The translations under genes were made by a program, and so were the position numbers. From an uncultured Oscillibacter sp. (lineage in GTDB: Bacteria; Bacillota; Clostridia; Oscillospirales; Oscillospiraceae), in the NCBI GenBank assembly GCA_910589315.1, contig CAJUTB010000002.1:62001-126000 (forward strand): DNA of 64,000 nt, in the 5' to 3' direction. The notes beneath the pieces were generated by a model that saw nothing but the letters and a program-made list of their open reading frames with translations, had not been told where the DNA came from and ran no database searches. Positions 1 to 7,250 of this stretch are shown here, one piece after another (position 1 is the stretch's first letter; each line of letters opens with the position of its first letter).

Positions 1-1
1 G

Positions 2-421
2 ATGGTGATTGGCATTTTGCAGATTTTGTTCCGCTATGTGTTTTCATCTTCGCTCTCCTGGTCGGAGGAAAGCATTCGTTATCTTCATGTATGGCTGGTC
101 ACAATTGGCGGAACGGTCTGCTTCTACCGCGGAACGTTTTCCGTGATTACACTGATTTCGGATAAAATCGAGGCAAAATCCAAAATTGCGGGGAAATTGC
201 TTGCCGTTCTGCGGTTTGTGTTTCCGGTGGTGTTTTACGGAATTCTGCTTGTGGAGGGCTGGCAGGTGTGCGCGGCCTACACCGTGAAAAAGGCGGCGGC
301 AACCCAGATTCCTATGAGCCTGGTTTACGCCTGCATTCCGCTGGCGGGACTGATTGGAATTCTGTTCAGCATTGCGAAACTCCCGGACTTTCTCAAGGAG
401 ATGAAGGGAGGGGAGGAATAA
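2..421 (+). CDS. dctQ: TRAP transporter small permease (DctQ), N-terminus cut by window edge
   Basis: This is the small membrane subunit of a tripartite ATP-independent periplasmic-type (TRAP) transporter, which couples solute uptake to an ion gradient together with DctM and a binding protein. The visible 139 residues show three hydrophobic helices (about residues 28-45, 64-88 and 104-124). They also carry the W-x-E-E-x-x-R motif (SWSEESIRYLHVW) typical of DctQ before the second helix. DctQ proteins usually have four helices and 160-180 residues, so the first helix lies left of the window and the ATG at position 2 is probably internal. The stop codon TAA directly abuts the GTG of dctM. The binding protein dctP is not visible and is expected upstream. 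The substrate cannot be read from the sequence. Confidence 0.85.
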   Translation: MVIGILQILFRYVFSSSLSWSEESIRYLHVWLVTIGGTVCFYRGTFSVITLISDKIEAKSKIAGKLLAVLRFVFPVVFYGILLVEGWQVCAAYTVKKAAATQIPMSLVYACIPLAGLIGILFSIAKLPDFLKEMKGGEE

Positions 422-1720
422 GTGGATCTTGCGGCAATTGTACTCGTGGTTTCCCTGATTGTTTTTATGGCCATCGGGATTCCCATTACGTTCAGTCTTG
501 GAATGTCCTCCATACTGGCCATTCTGTTAAGCAAGCCGTTACAGCTCTCCTTAGTGGCAACGAAACTGTTCGCGGGAGCGGACTCCTTCCCCATTCTGGC
601 CGTGATTTATTTCATGATTGCGGGAGAACTGATGCTTCAGGGCGGACTGACCAAGCGTCTGGTAGCGTTATTCCGAAAAGCGTTGGGGTGGCTTCCTGGA
701 AGCATGGTTGTCATTTCCTTTGTAACCTGCGCGTTTTTCGGAGCGATTTCCGGTTCCGCCCTGGCAACGACGGCGGCCATCGGAAATGTGATGTATCCTG
801 AGATGACGAAGGATGACGAATACCCCGTTCCGTTTGCGGCTTCGGTGCAGGCGGTGGGCGGTACCCTGGGGACGATGATTCCGCCGTCTCTGCCGCTGAT
901 ATTGTATGGCTGTTTAAGCGGCACATCGGTTTCCAGCCTGTTTATTGCAACCATTATTCCGGGACTTCTGATGATGTTGATTTACATTGTCACCGGTTTG
1001 GTTCTGGCCCGCCGGGCCGGCTGTGGAAAAAACGATAAAGCAGAAGCTGCGGATGATAAAAGCCTTTGGGCGGTATTCAAGGAGGCGTTTTGGGCGCTGC
1101 TGTCTCCGGTTATCATTCTGGGCGGGATTTACGGCGGCATTTTCACAGCAACAGAAGCGGCCATCGTTGCTTGTGTGTATTCCCTATTCATTGGTATTTT
1201 CGTGTACAAGGAATTGAACCTCAAAACGGCAAGCAGGGCGATTCTCTCCGCGGCCCGGTCCAGTGCATCCGTAATGTTCCTGTGCTGCTGCGCCACGTTG
1301 TTTGGCTACTGCATGACCGTTCTGGGCCTGCCGCAGATGGTGACGGGCGCGATGACACAGTTCATTCACAGCCCGATTATTTTCCTTTTGGGTGCAAATG
1401 TAATTTATCTGTTCTGCGGTATGTTTGTAGATGCAACGACCGCCATCTTGCTGGTGTGTCCGCTGCTGTATCCGGCGGCGGCGGCGTTTGGCGTGGATCT
1501 GGTGCAGTTTGGCGTCATTACGGGAATCAATCTTTCCATGGGAATTGTAACGCCTCCCTTTGGCGGGTGTATGTTTGTTGCAACCGGCCTGGACAAGCGG
1601 ATTACATTGGAGGGCCTGTATAAAGGCGTACTGCCTTATTGCCTGACCGGCTGCGTTGGTATTTTGCTGATTACGTTTGTGGAACCGCTTTCTATGTTTC
1701 TGGTCAACATCATGAAATGA
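422..1720 (+). CDS. dctM: TRAP transporter large permease (DctM)
   Basis: This is the large, 12-helix translocation subunit of a TRAP transporter, 432 residues, the usual DctM length. Hydrophobic segments run the whole length. The conserved stretches around SGSALATTAAIG (about residues 103-114) and IPPSLPLILYG (about 154-164) are family hallmarks, and so is the late GVITGINLSMGIVTPP region. It starts with GTG immediately after the dctQ stop, preceded by GGGAGGGGAGG, so the two subunits are translationally coupled. An amidohydrolase gene follows 63 nt later on the same strand, which suggests that the imported compound carries an amide, an N-acetyl group or a cyclic amide that is hydrolysed in the cytoplasm. 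The substrate is an inference only. Confidence 0.92.
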   Translation: MDLAAIVLVVSLIVFMAIGIPITFSLGMSSILAILLSKPLQLSLVATKLFAGADSFPILAVIYFMIAGELMLQGGLTKRLVALFRKALGWLPGSMVVISFVTCAFFGAISGSALATTAAIGNVMYPEMTKDDEYPVPFAASVQAVGGTLGTMIPPSLPLILYGCLSGTSVSSLFIATIIPGLLMMLIYIVTGLVLARRAGCGKNDKAEAADDKSLWAVFKEAFWALLSPVIILGGIYGGIFTATEAAIVACVYSLFIGIFVYKELNLKTASRAILSAARSSASVMFLCCCATLFGYCMTVLGLPQMVTGAMTQFIHSPIIFLLGANVIYLFCGMFVDATTAILLVCPLLYPAAAAFGVDLVQFGVITGINLSMGIVTPPFGGCMFVATGLDKRITLEGLYKGVLPYCLTGCVGILLITFVEPLSMFLVNIMK

Positions 1721-1783
1721 TTTGCGCAGCGGCGCCGCTTCCCGGCGGCGCCGTTTTTCAAAATTGGGATAGGAAAGGAATGC

Positions 1784-2932
1784 ATGGAAATGTTTGATTT
1801 GATTTTCCGAAACGGAAAGGTCTTTGATTCCGTCCAGGCTTGTTTTACAAAGCAGGACGTAGCCGTCATGGGGGACAAAATTGCAAAGGTGGGGAATTTG
1901 CCAGGCGAAACGGCAGCGGTGGAAATTGATGCAGAGGGCTGTATGGTGGTCCCCGGCCTGATTGACGGACATTTGCATTTGTTTACAAAAGGGTCGGACG
2001 AGGGGATTCCGCCGGACCTCTCCCTGCTGCCCAACGGCATCACCGCCGCTGTGGACGGAGGAACCGCCGGTGTTTCGACTTACGACGCCTTTCATCAGAT
2101 CGACATTCAGAACAGCCTTGCCAGTGTAAAAGCCTGCTTGAACGTCTCGTCCCTGGGAATGCTTCATGCAAAAGTTTTTGAAAACACAAGGGTGGAGGAC
2201 TATGAAGAAGCCCGTCTGCTGGAAACGGCCCAACGTTATCGGGGGGAGATCATTGCGCTGAAACTGCGGTACAGCCTGGATTTGAATCCTCAAATGCCCA
2301 TTCATGCGCTTGCGCGCTGTGTGGAACTGGCGGAGAAAATGGAACTGCCGCTGGTGGTCCATGTTACAAATCCGCCGGTGGATATGTCCGCAATTGCGGA
2401 CAAGCTTCGTCCGGGAGATGTATTCTGCCACTGCTTCCAGGGAAAAGGGAATACGATTCTTGCGGAAAATGGCCGTGTGAAAGCGGCGGTCTGGGAAGCA
2501 AAACGGCGCGGCGTCCTGTTTGACGCAAGCAACGGCACAAACAATTATTGTCACGCCATTGCACAGGCGGCAATGGCAGAGGGATTTTATCCAGATTTCA
2601 TTACAACGGATGGCAGTCATGTATTTCACTCGTATTACAAGCCCCGCTGTTTTACGCTGCCCTATTTGATGTCAAAATATCTTGCCTTGGGAATGTCGCT
2701 GGAAGATGTATTTCAAAGGACCACATGGAATGCCGCCCGTTTTGCGGGATGGACGCGGAAAGGCGTTCTGGCTGAAGGGTTTGACGCGGACATCTCCGTT
2801 TTCAAGAGCGTAAGAAAGGAGGCTGTTTTTGCAGATTTCCGGGATGATATTATCCGGGGAGACGTACTTTTGGTTCCCCAGATGACGGTCAAGGCAGGGA
2901 CCATCGTATATCGTCAGGTTACATTTTCGTAA
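1784..2932 (+). CDS. Amidohydrolase/deacetylase-family metallohydrolase
   Basis: A 382-residue cytoplasmic amidohydrolase-superfamily enzyme. The N-terminal beta-sandwich strand is followed by the metal motif HLH at about residues 63-65 (in GLIDGHLHLF). A lysine sits in the GEIIALKLRYS segment (about 145-155) where this family carries the carbamylated bridging lysine. Further ligands are in VVHVTNPP and FCHCFQG, and the catalytic Asp is in TTDGSH. This pattern fits the 'amidohydrolase/deacetylase family' related to dihydroorotases, often found next to sugar-acid or amino-sugar catabolism. The RBS AGGAAAGGA precedes ATG 1784. It lies just after the TRAP transporter genes and before a strong terminator, so it probably acts on the imported solute. 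The exact substrate is unknown. Confidence 0.8.
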   Translation: MEMFDLIFRNGKVFDSVQACFTKQDVAVMGDKIAKVGNLPGETAAVEIDAEGCMVVPGLIDGHLHLFTKGSDEGIPPDLSLLPNGITAAVDGGTAGVSTYDAFHQIDIQNSLASVKACLNVSSLGMLHAKVFENTRVEDYEEARLLETAQRYRGEIIALKLRYSLDLNPQMPIHALARCVELAEKMELPLVVHVTNPPVDMSAIADKLRPGDVFCHCFQGKGNTILAENGRVKAAVWEAKRRGVLFDASNGTNNYCHAIAQAAMAEGFYPDFITTDGSHVFHSYYKPRCFTLPYLMSKYLALGMSLEDVFQRTTWNAARFAGWTRKGVLAEGFDADISVFKSVRKEAVFADFRDDIIRGDVLLVPQMTVKAGTIVYRQVTFS

Positions 2933-2957
2933 ATGCAGAGAAGGTTGCAGCAGTAAT

Positions 2958-2992
2958 AAAACCGGAGAGCAGAAAATCTGCTCTCCGGTTTT
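2958..2992. terminator. Bidirectional intrinsic terminator after the amidohydrolase
   Basis: A perfect hairpin (AACCGGAGAGCAG / CTGCTCTCCGGTT, 5-nt loop) is flanked by A-rich and T-rich ends. It sits between the amidohydrolase (+) and the convergent thioesterase gene (-) and can serve both. Confidence 0.85.
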
Positions 2993-3024
2993 CTCTCCGC
3001 CGCTATTTTCACAGCCTGTCCCGT

Positions 3025-3432
3025 TTAGAAGTTCTGCATCTGACCAACCCTGTGAAACACAAAACTGCCCGTTGCCAGAAGTCCGCCGTCTTCGCCGGTG
3101 ATCTCCACATTCACAAATACCGTGGAATACCCCCGCCGGACCACCCGTGCCGCCGCCCGGATGGTTCCGCTTGGACGGTTGTCCAGGAAATTCAGACTGC
3201 CGGTCTGCGTCACGTAATGCCGCCCGTCGCTGTGGGCCGCCGTTCCCGCCGCGTTGTCCGCCATGGAGTACAGCGCGCCTCCATGAACCATGCCGTATGA
3301 ATTCCGGCTCTCCGGCCGTATCTCCAGTTTATAAACCGCATAATCCAAACTGGCCTGTTCCAGCTCAAAAAAGTTATAGTGACTGAAGGTGTTCCGCCGG
3401 AGAGCGTCCTTTTGCTGTTCCGCCATTTCCAT
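3025..3432 (-). CDS. PaaI-type hotdog-fold thioesterase
   Basis: A 135-residue single-domain hotdog protein. The signature segment MVHGGALYSMADNAAG (about residues 47-62) carries the HGG and the acidic residue used by PaaI/YbgC-type acyl-CoA thioesterases. The following strands contain SLNFLDNRPSG and VVRRGYSTVFVNVEI, typical of the core beta-sheet. It presumably hydrolyses an acyl- or aryl-CoA in the cytoplasm. The length matches the family. It stands alone on the minus strand, 60 nt downstream of lrgB, with AAGGAGGGGCGG placed before its ATG. No pathway partner is adjacent, so the substrate is open. Confidence 0.85.
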   Translation of the reverse strand: MEMAEQQKDALRRNTFSHYNFFELEQASLDYAVYKLEIRPESRNSYGMVHGGALYSMADNAAGTAAHSDGRHYVTQTGSLNFLDNRPSGTIRAAARVVRRGYSTVFVNVEITGEDGGLLATGSFVFHRVGQMQNF

Positions 3433-3492
3433 GATCCGCCCCTCCTTGTATAGTTCCGGTTCCGTATCGAAATTTTTGCCGCAGGTTTGCCG

Positions 3493-4200
3493 TCAGGGCA
3501 GCAGGCCCGCAAAGACCGGGGCCAATACGGCGGTAAGAATACCCGCCACCGCAATGGCAAGCCCGCTCATGGCCCCCTCAATCTCGCCCATTTCCAACGC
3601 CTTGGCGGTTCCAATCGCATGGCTTGCCGTACCAATGGCAATGCCTTTTGCCAAAGGATCCGTAATGTTCAAAAAACCGCACAGCCATTGCGCGCTTATG
3701 CCGCCCATGATGCCGGTGAGGATGATCACCGCACCGGCCAAAGGAGCCATCCCGCCCAGCGCGGCGGCAACGTCCATACCGATTGCAGTGGTCACTGATT
3801 TGGGCAAAAGCGTAACGGCCTGAAAGAATTCCAGCTTCAAAAGCCATGCCAAAAGAACGACGCTTCCCAAGCTCGTTGCAACGCCCGCGAAAATACCGGC
3901 AAAAATGGCCGCGGTGTTTTCCTTCAGAAGCTGCCATTTCTCATAGAGCGGTATCGCCAGACTCACCGTGGCGGGGAGCAGTAAATAGCTCACCGGTTCC
4001 GCGCTGGTCCGATATTCCGCGTAAGGCACCCGGAGCAGGCTCAAAAGCAAAATGACAAATAAGCTCCCCAGTAAAAGCGGGTTGCACCAGCCCTTTCCCG
4101 TTTTCCGGTTCACAAACGTCCCAAGGCCAAACGCCCCAAGCGTCAGCACAACGCCCCAGACGCCGCACCGGCTGAGATATGCTTCCAAAAGCTCATACAT
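3493..4200 (-). CDS. lrgB: LrgB family integral membrane protein
   Basis: A 235-residue membrane protein with seven or eight hydrophobic helices. It has the LrgB hallmark block LLPKSVTTAIGMDVAAALGG (about residues 131-150) and the late GTASHAIGTAKALEMGE motif. LrgB works with LrgA as a holin/antiholin-like pair that in other Firmicutes affects autolysis or, in some species, pyruvate or glycolate movement across the membrane. It overlaps the 3' end of lrgA by 8 nt, so the two genes are translated together. No LytS/LytR two-component pair is adjacent. The family is clear; the physiological role here is not defined by sequence. Confidence 0.92.
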   Translation of the reverse strand: MYELLEAYLSRCGVWGVVLTLGAFGLGTFVNRKTGKGWCNPLLLGSLFVILLLSLLRVPYAEYRTSAEPVSYLLLPATVSLAIPLYEKWQLLKENTAAIFAGIFAGVATSLGSVVLLAWLLKLEFFQAVTLLPKSVTTAIGMDVAAALGGMAPLAGAVIILTGIMGGISAQWLCGFLNITDPLAKGIAIGTASHAIGTAKALEMGEIEGAMSGLAIAVAGILTAVLAPVFAGLLP

Positions 4201-4561
4201 CGTTCTGCGTCTCCTTTTTCAAAAGCCGCCGTGTTTTCTGCGTCACCCAGCCGGATATTCCCATGACCAGCAGCGTCACCGGCACGATGGCGATCAAACA
4301 GGGAAGCAGCATAGCCCGCAGCTCGTCCCACAAATCCATGACGCCGACCGCCGCCGGAATGAACAAAAGCGGCAGAATCCCCACCAGAAAGCTCCCCGCC
4401 TCCTTCACCTGCTCCAGCCGGAAAACGCCCAGTTTCAATGCGGCCAGCATCAAAAGCAGGCCGTACACACTGGCGGGAACCGGCAGCGGCAGCAGAGCCG
4501 CCAGCAGTTCCCCCAGAAAACAGACCGCCAAAATGCGGCCAAATTGAGCAACCAGTTTCAT
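4193..4561 (-). CDS. lrgA: LrgA/CidA family holin-like protein
   Basis: A 122-residue protein with four hydrophobic helices. It carries the CidA/LrgA pattern of LLPLPVPASVYGLLLMLAALK (about residues 23-43), where the PxPxSxxG(ML)xL motif is diagnostic, and a later LPLLFIPAAVGVMD block. It is predicted to act in the cytoplasmic membrane with LrgB. GGAGAAGG lies directly before the ATG. A plausible promoter lies upstream (-35 TTGTTT, -10 TAGAAT on the minus strand). It is the first gene of an lrgA-lrgB operon. Confidence 0.92.
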   Translation of the reverse strand: MKLVAQFGRILAVCFLGELLAALLPLPVPASVYGLLLMLAALKLGVFRLEQVKEAGSFLVGILPLLFIPAAVGVMDLWDELRAMLLPCLIAIVPVTLLVMGISGWVTQKTRRLLKKETQNDV

Positions 4562-4602
4562 CCTTCTCCACCTCTCCGCTACGCATCCGGCAAATTTGGT
4601 CT

Positions 4603-4631
4603 ATTCTACCATGTTCAAACGCAAAAAACAA
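4603..4631 (-). promoter_or_regulatory. Putative sigma-A promoter for lrgAB
   Basis: On the minus strand, TTGTTT (4631-4626) and TAGAAT (4608-4603) are separated by 17 nt, about 40 nt upstream of the lrgA start. This was assigned by eye from consensus similarity. Confidence 0.5.
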
Positions 4632-4796
4632 TCCCGCCGGACAAAACAATTCCAGACGGGTTTTACAGGGCAAAATACGTTTGCCCCTTTTAAGGAGAGG
4701 GTTGCTATATCATAACGCCGGCAGTTTCTGCAAAACCAGATTGATATGGGAATGGTAATTGCCGTGTGGTATAATAAGCCCAGTAAATCGAAATGG

Positions 4797-4961
4797 CTAT
4801 TTATCTTTTTTTATAATCACATAAAGGGTGAACGCGCGCATTGTAACAACAGCAAAAATAGCGCCAGCATCAGGACAGTTCACAGAAGCTCCAAGAATTC
4901 CAATAATCCAACTTCCTAGAAAACTAACGACAATTATTACAATAACTGCAATAATAATCAT
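4797..4961 (-). CDS. Small two-helix membrane protein, unknown function
   Basis: A 54-residue protein starting MIIIAVIVIIVVSFLGSW. It has two hydrophobic segments (about 1-24 and 33-49) and a lysine-rich end. The start at 4961 was chosen because TCGGGAGCG stands 8 nt before it; a longer reading from 5027 adds a polar N-terminus without a good RBS. The coding stretch is clearly more AT-rich than its neighbours. The general shape recalls GlsB/YeaQ-type small stress membrane proteins, but no diagnostic motif is present, so this is a hypothetical protein. The 235 bases between it and lrgA contain only the lrgA promoter and an isolated TATAAT at 4770 with no matching gene. Confidence 0.45.
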   Translation of the reverse strand: MIIIAVIVIIVVSFLGSWIIGILGASVNCPDAGAIFAVVTMRAFTLYVIIKKDK

Positions 4962-5071
4962 AAAAACGCTCCCGAGTAGATTGTGGTTTAGCGGGTGGTT
5001 CTTCTCTGGAAAGGGAGATGCTTTCATGCGGTTTGTTCTTGCGCAAAACGAAAAAAGGAATTATAATGAGT

Positions 5072-5884
5072 TCAGCCCTCTCTCCGCACCGACGATAAAA
5101 CGCCGTTCAGCTCCGCGCCTAAAATCAAGACGTTTGCCGTCATATATAACCAGATCATCAGCACGATCACCGTCCCGATGGAGCCGTATAACATGGAGTA
5201 GTGCGCGAAATTCTCCACATAAAAGGAATAGAGCCAGCTCAAGGCCATCCATGCCGCCAGAGCCGCCAGGGTTCCCGGCCATACGTTTTTCCAGGCGGTA
5301 AAGCCGTCCTGCGCCAGCGCATAGAGGAAAAACAGCGCGAAATACCCCACAACCGCCGCCGCTGGAAACCGCATCCGCACCCACAATTCCGCGGTGAGCT
5401 GCGGGAGATGGAAACTGCCTACGGCATAAGATAAGATCCGTTCGCCCACCGTCATCAACGCCAGCGTCAGGGCGATGGTGAGAATCAGTAGAACCGTATA
5501 TAGCAGCGTCTTGAACCGGTGAACCAGCGCGCGCCGGGGCGGTCCCAGATGGTACGCCGTCCGCACGGAGACCATCAGGGCGTTTGTGGCCCGCATCGGG
5601 AACCAGATGGAGAAAAACAGGCCAAACAGCATCAGCCGCAGGCTGGGGTTTTCCCCCACGTGAAGCAGGTAGGAGCGCACGATATCCACGATCTCCCTGG
5701 GCAGCAGCTCTCCCAGCGCGATGAGAATGGCGGTGACATTGAGATTTAGCAGACCCAGAAGCGCACTGATGAAAATGAGAAACGGAAACAGGGAAAACAG
5801 CAGATAAAACGCCAGAGCCGCGCTCTGTATCCCGACGTTGTGGCGTAAGTACCGCTGAAACAGCAGATAGGGAACCCGCCGCAT
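5072..5884 (-). CDS. YihY/BrkB (UPF0761) family inner membrane protein
   Basis: A 270-residue protein with about six transmembrane helices. It carries the family motifs AALAFYLLFSLFPFLIF near residues 24-40 and GTVIVLMIWLYMTANVLILGAELN at the end (about 232-255). These are the signature of the YihY/virulence-factor-BrkB family, whose biochemical role is unsettled; RNase BN assignments for this family were withdrawn. The start at 5884 is preferred over the in-frame ATG at 5917 because AAGGAGTG lies 7 nt upstream of it. It is monocistronic on the minus strand downstream of the ArsC-like gene. Confidence 0.88.
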   Translation of the reverse strand: MRRVPYLLFQRYLRHNVGIQSAALAFYLLFSLFPFLIFISALLGLLNLNVTAILIALGELLPREIVDIVRSYLLHVGENPSLRLMLFGLFFSIWFPMRATNALMVSVRTAYHLGPPRRALVHRFKTLLYTVLLILTIALTLALMTVGERILSYAVGSFHLPQLTAELWVRMRFPAAAVVGYFALFFLYALAQDGFTAWKNVWPGTLAALAAWMALSWLYSFYVENFAHYSMLYGSIGTVIVLMIWLYMTANVLILGAELNGVLSSVRREG

Positions 5885-5940
5885 CCGCCTCACTCCTTTC
5901 CGTGAGATTCTTCTCACAGCTTATGCGCCTGGGGAGAAAC

Positions 5941-6276
5941 TCACTCCCATTTTTCCCAGATTTCCGGATGAAAACCCACCGTCGCCTCTTTTCCGTTGCG
6001 GACAATGGGCGTCCGAAAGAGTTCGGGGTGTTCCAGAAGGGTTTCCTCCCGGGCCTGGGGCGTGATATAGGCCATGTAGAAGGTTTCATAGGCGCGGCTC
6101 TTTTCGTTTACCAGCGCGTCGAAGCCGGTTTTCTGTTTCACCGTCTGGTATTCCCGCGGCGAGAGTCCCTTTGCGGGCAGGTCGATGTATTGGAATTTGA
6201 TGCGGCGTTCCTTGAACCACCGCTGGGCCTTTTTCGTGTCGAAGCATTTTGAGGAACCAAAGATTTGGATATTCAT
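5941..6276 (-). CDS. ArsC/Spx-like (YffB-type) thioredoxin-fold protein
   Basis: A 111-residue protein beginning MNIQIFGSSKCFDTKKAQRW. A single cysteine sits after the first beta strand, as in ArsC/YffB proteins, and there is no CxxC of Spx. RTPIVRNGKEATVGF near the C-terminus is the conserved cis-proline and substrate loop of the ArsC fold. It may be a glutathione- or thiol-dependent reductase; true arsenate reduction is unproven, and no ars genes are adjacent. The start at 6276 has AAAGGAGAACG upstream; longer readings run into the divergent sirtuin gene and are spurious. It shares a short divergent promoter region (6277-6328) with the sirtuin gene. Confidence 0.82.
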   Translation of the reverse strand: MNIQIFGSSKCFDTKKAQRWFKERRIKFQYIDLPAKGLSPREYQTVKQKTGFDALVNEKSRAYETFYMAYITPQAREETLLEHPELFRTPIVRNGKEATVGFHPEIWEKWE

Positions 6277-6328
6277 AAACAGCGTTCTCCTTTTGACCGG
6301 TTTTTTATATTTCAGGGAGGTGTTTTTC

Positions 6329-7045
6329 ATGACCGGGACCATCCAGCAGCTCAAAGCTCTGACGGACGCGACGGACAATATTGTTTTTTTCGGCGGGGCC
6401 GGGGTGAGCACGGAATCCGGCATCCCCGATTTCCGCAGCGCAGACGGGCTGTACAATCAGGAATGGCAGTATCCGCCTGAAGTCATTTTAAGCCATACCT
6501 TCTACAAAAGCAACCCCGAAGAATTTTTCCGTTTTTACCGGGCGAAGATGCTCGCGCCGGACGCCAAGCCCAATGCGGCCCATTTGAAGCTGGCGGCGTG
6601 GGAGAAGGAGGGGAAGGTCCGGGCGGTGGTGACGCAGAACATCGACGGACTGCACCAGGCTGCCGGAAGCCGTCATGTTCATGAGCTTCATGGCAGCGTC
6701 CACCGGAATTACTGCGAGCGGTGCGGCAAATTTTACGGCCTGGATGCGATCCTTAGCAGTACCGGCGTGCCCCGGTGCGCCTGCGGGGGAATCATCAAGC
6801 CGGACGTGGTGCTGTACGAGGAGGGGCTGGACCAGCAGACGCTGAGCGCGGCCATTCACGCCATTTCCAAGGCGGATGTCCTGATCATCGGCGGCACGTC
6901 GCTGAACGTCTACCCCGCCGCAGGCTTGGTGAACTACTACCGGGGAAATAAGCTGGTGCTGATCAACAAGTCCGATGTGACGAAGGATTTGGGAGCCGGT
7001 CTGATCATCACGGACCCCATCGGGGAGACGCTGGGCCAGCTGTAA
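6329..7045 (+). CDS. NAD-dependent protein deacylase, Sir2 family
   Basis: A 238-residue sirtuin. Key motifs in order are GGAGVSTESGIPDFRS (NAD binding, about 21-36), TQNIDGLH (about 103-110), and the catalytic His in HELHGSVH. A four-Cys zinc site follows (CERC, then CAC), then GTSLNVYPAAGLV and a C-terminal NKSDVTKDLGAGLII strand. It removes acyl groups from lysines using NAD+, giving O-acyl-ADP-ribose and nicotinamide. The start at 6329 has AGGGAGG 8 nt upstream; upstream in-frame codons lie inside the divergent ArsC-like gene. It is followed by a strong terminator, so it is monocistronic. The symbol cobB used for bacterial sirtuins is avoided here to prevent confusion with the cobalamin genes. 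Confidence 0.95.
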   Translation: MTGTIQQLKALTDATDNIVFFGGAGVSTESGIPDFRSADGLYNQEWQYPPEVILSHTFYKSNPEEFFRFYRAKMLAPDAKPNAAHLKLAAWEKEGKVRAVVTQNIDGLHQAAGSRHVHELHGSVHRNYCERCGKFYGLDAILSSTGVPRCACGGIIKPDVVLYEEGLDQQTLSAAIHAISKADVLIIGGTSLNVYPAAGLVNYYRGNKLVLINKSDVTKDLGAGLIITDPIGETLGQL

Positions 7046-7062
7046 GCCCCGAGCCGGAAGGG

Positions 7063-7103
7063 AAAAACGCCGCGGTCCTTTGCGGGACTGCGGCGTTTTT
7101 TTA
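7063..7103 (+). terminator. Intrinsic terminator after the sirtuin gene
   Basis: An A5 tract, a GC-rich hairpin (ACGCCGCGGTCC / GGGACTGCGGCGT, about 6-nt loop) and a T7 run, starting 17 nt after the stop codon. Confidence 0.85.
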
Positions 7104-7175
7104 CCCGCCATGCAAGTTGTTGTGAAATTTATGCAAAAATTTTCGTACAGACCGCGAATTTCTTGCATTCTGCTC

Positions 7176-7204
7176 TTGAAAATGAAGGACGGATGTGTTA
7201 ATAT
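7176..7204 (+). promoter_or_regulatory. Putative sigma-A promoter for citrate synthase
   Basis: TTGAAA (7176-7181) and TAATAT (7199-7204) with exactly 17 nt between, about 45 nt upstream of the citrate synthase start. A TATAAT at 7210-7215 lacks a -35 at the right distance. Confidence 0.55.
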
Positions 7205-7250
7205 TGCATTATAATCTCAGTGCCGGCTGCACATGAAAGGAGCTTCCGCC

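Noticed and set aside
1184..2629. Minus-strand open frame of 481 codons opposite dctM and the amidohydrolase
   Set aside because: It is a shadow of two convincing plus-strand genes, has no RBS, and its translation is rich in Arg/His/Gln with no recognisable domain.
4741..4775. Plus-strand promoter-like sequence with TATAAT at 4770
   Set aside because: The TTGATA is 23 nt away and no plus-strand gene follows, so it was not called.
6277..6456. Longer N-terminus of the ArsC-like protein
   Set aside because: It would overlap the sirtuin gene in opposite orientation; the RBS and the thioredoxin-fold start fit 6276.
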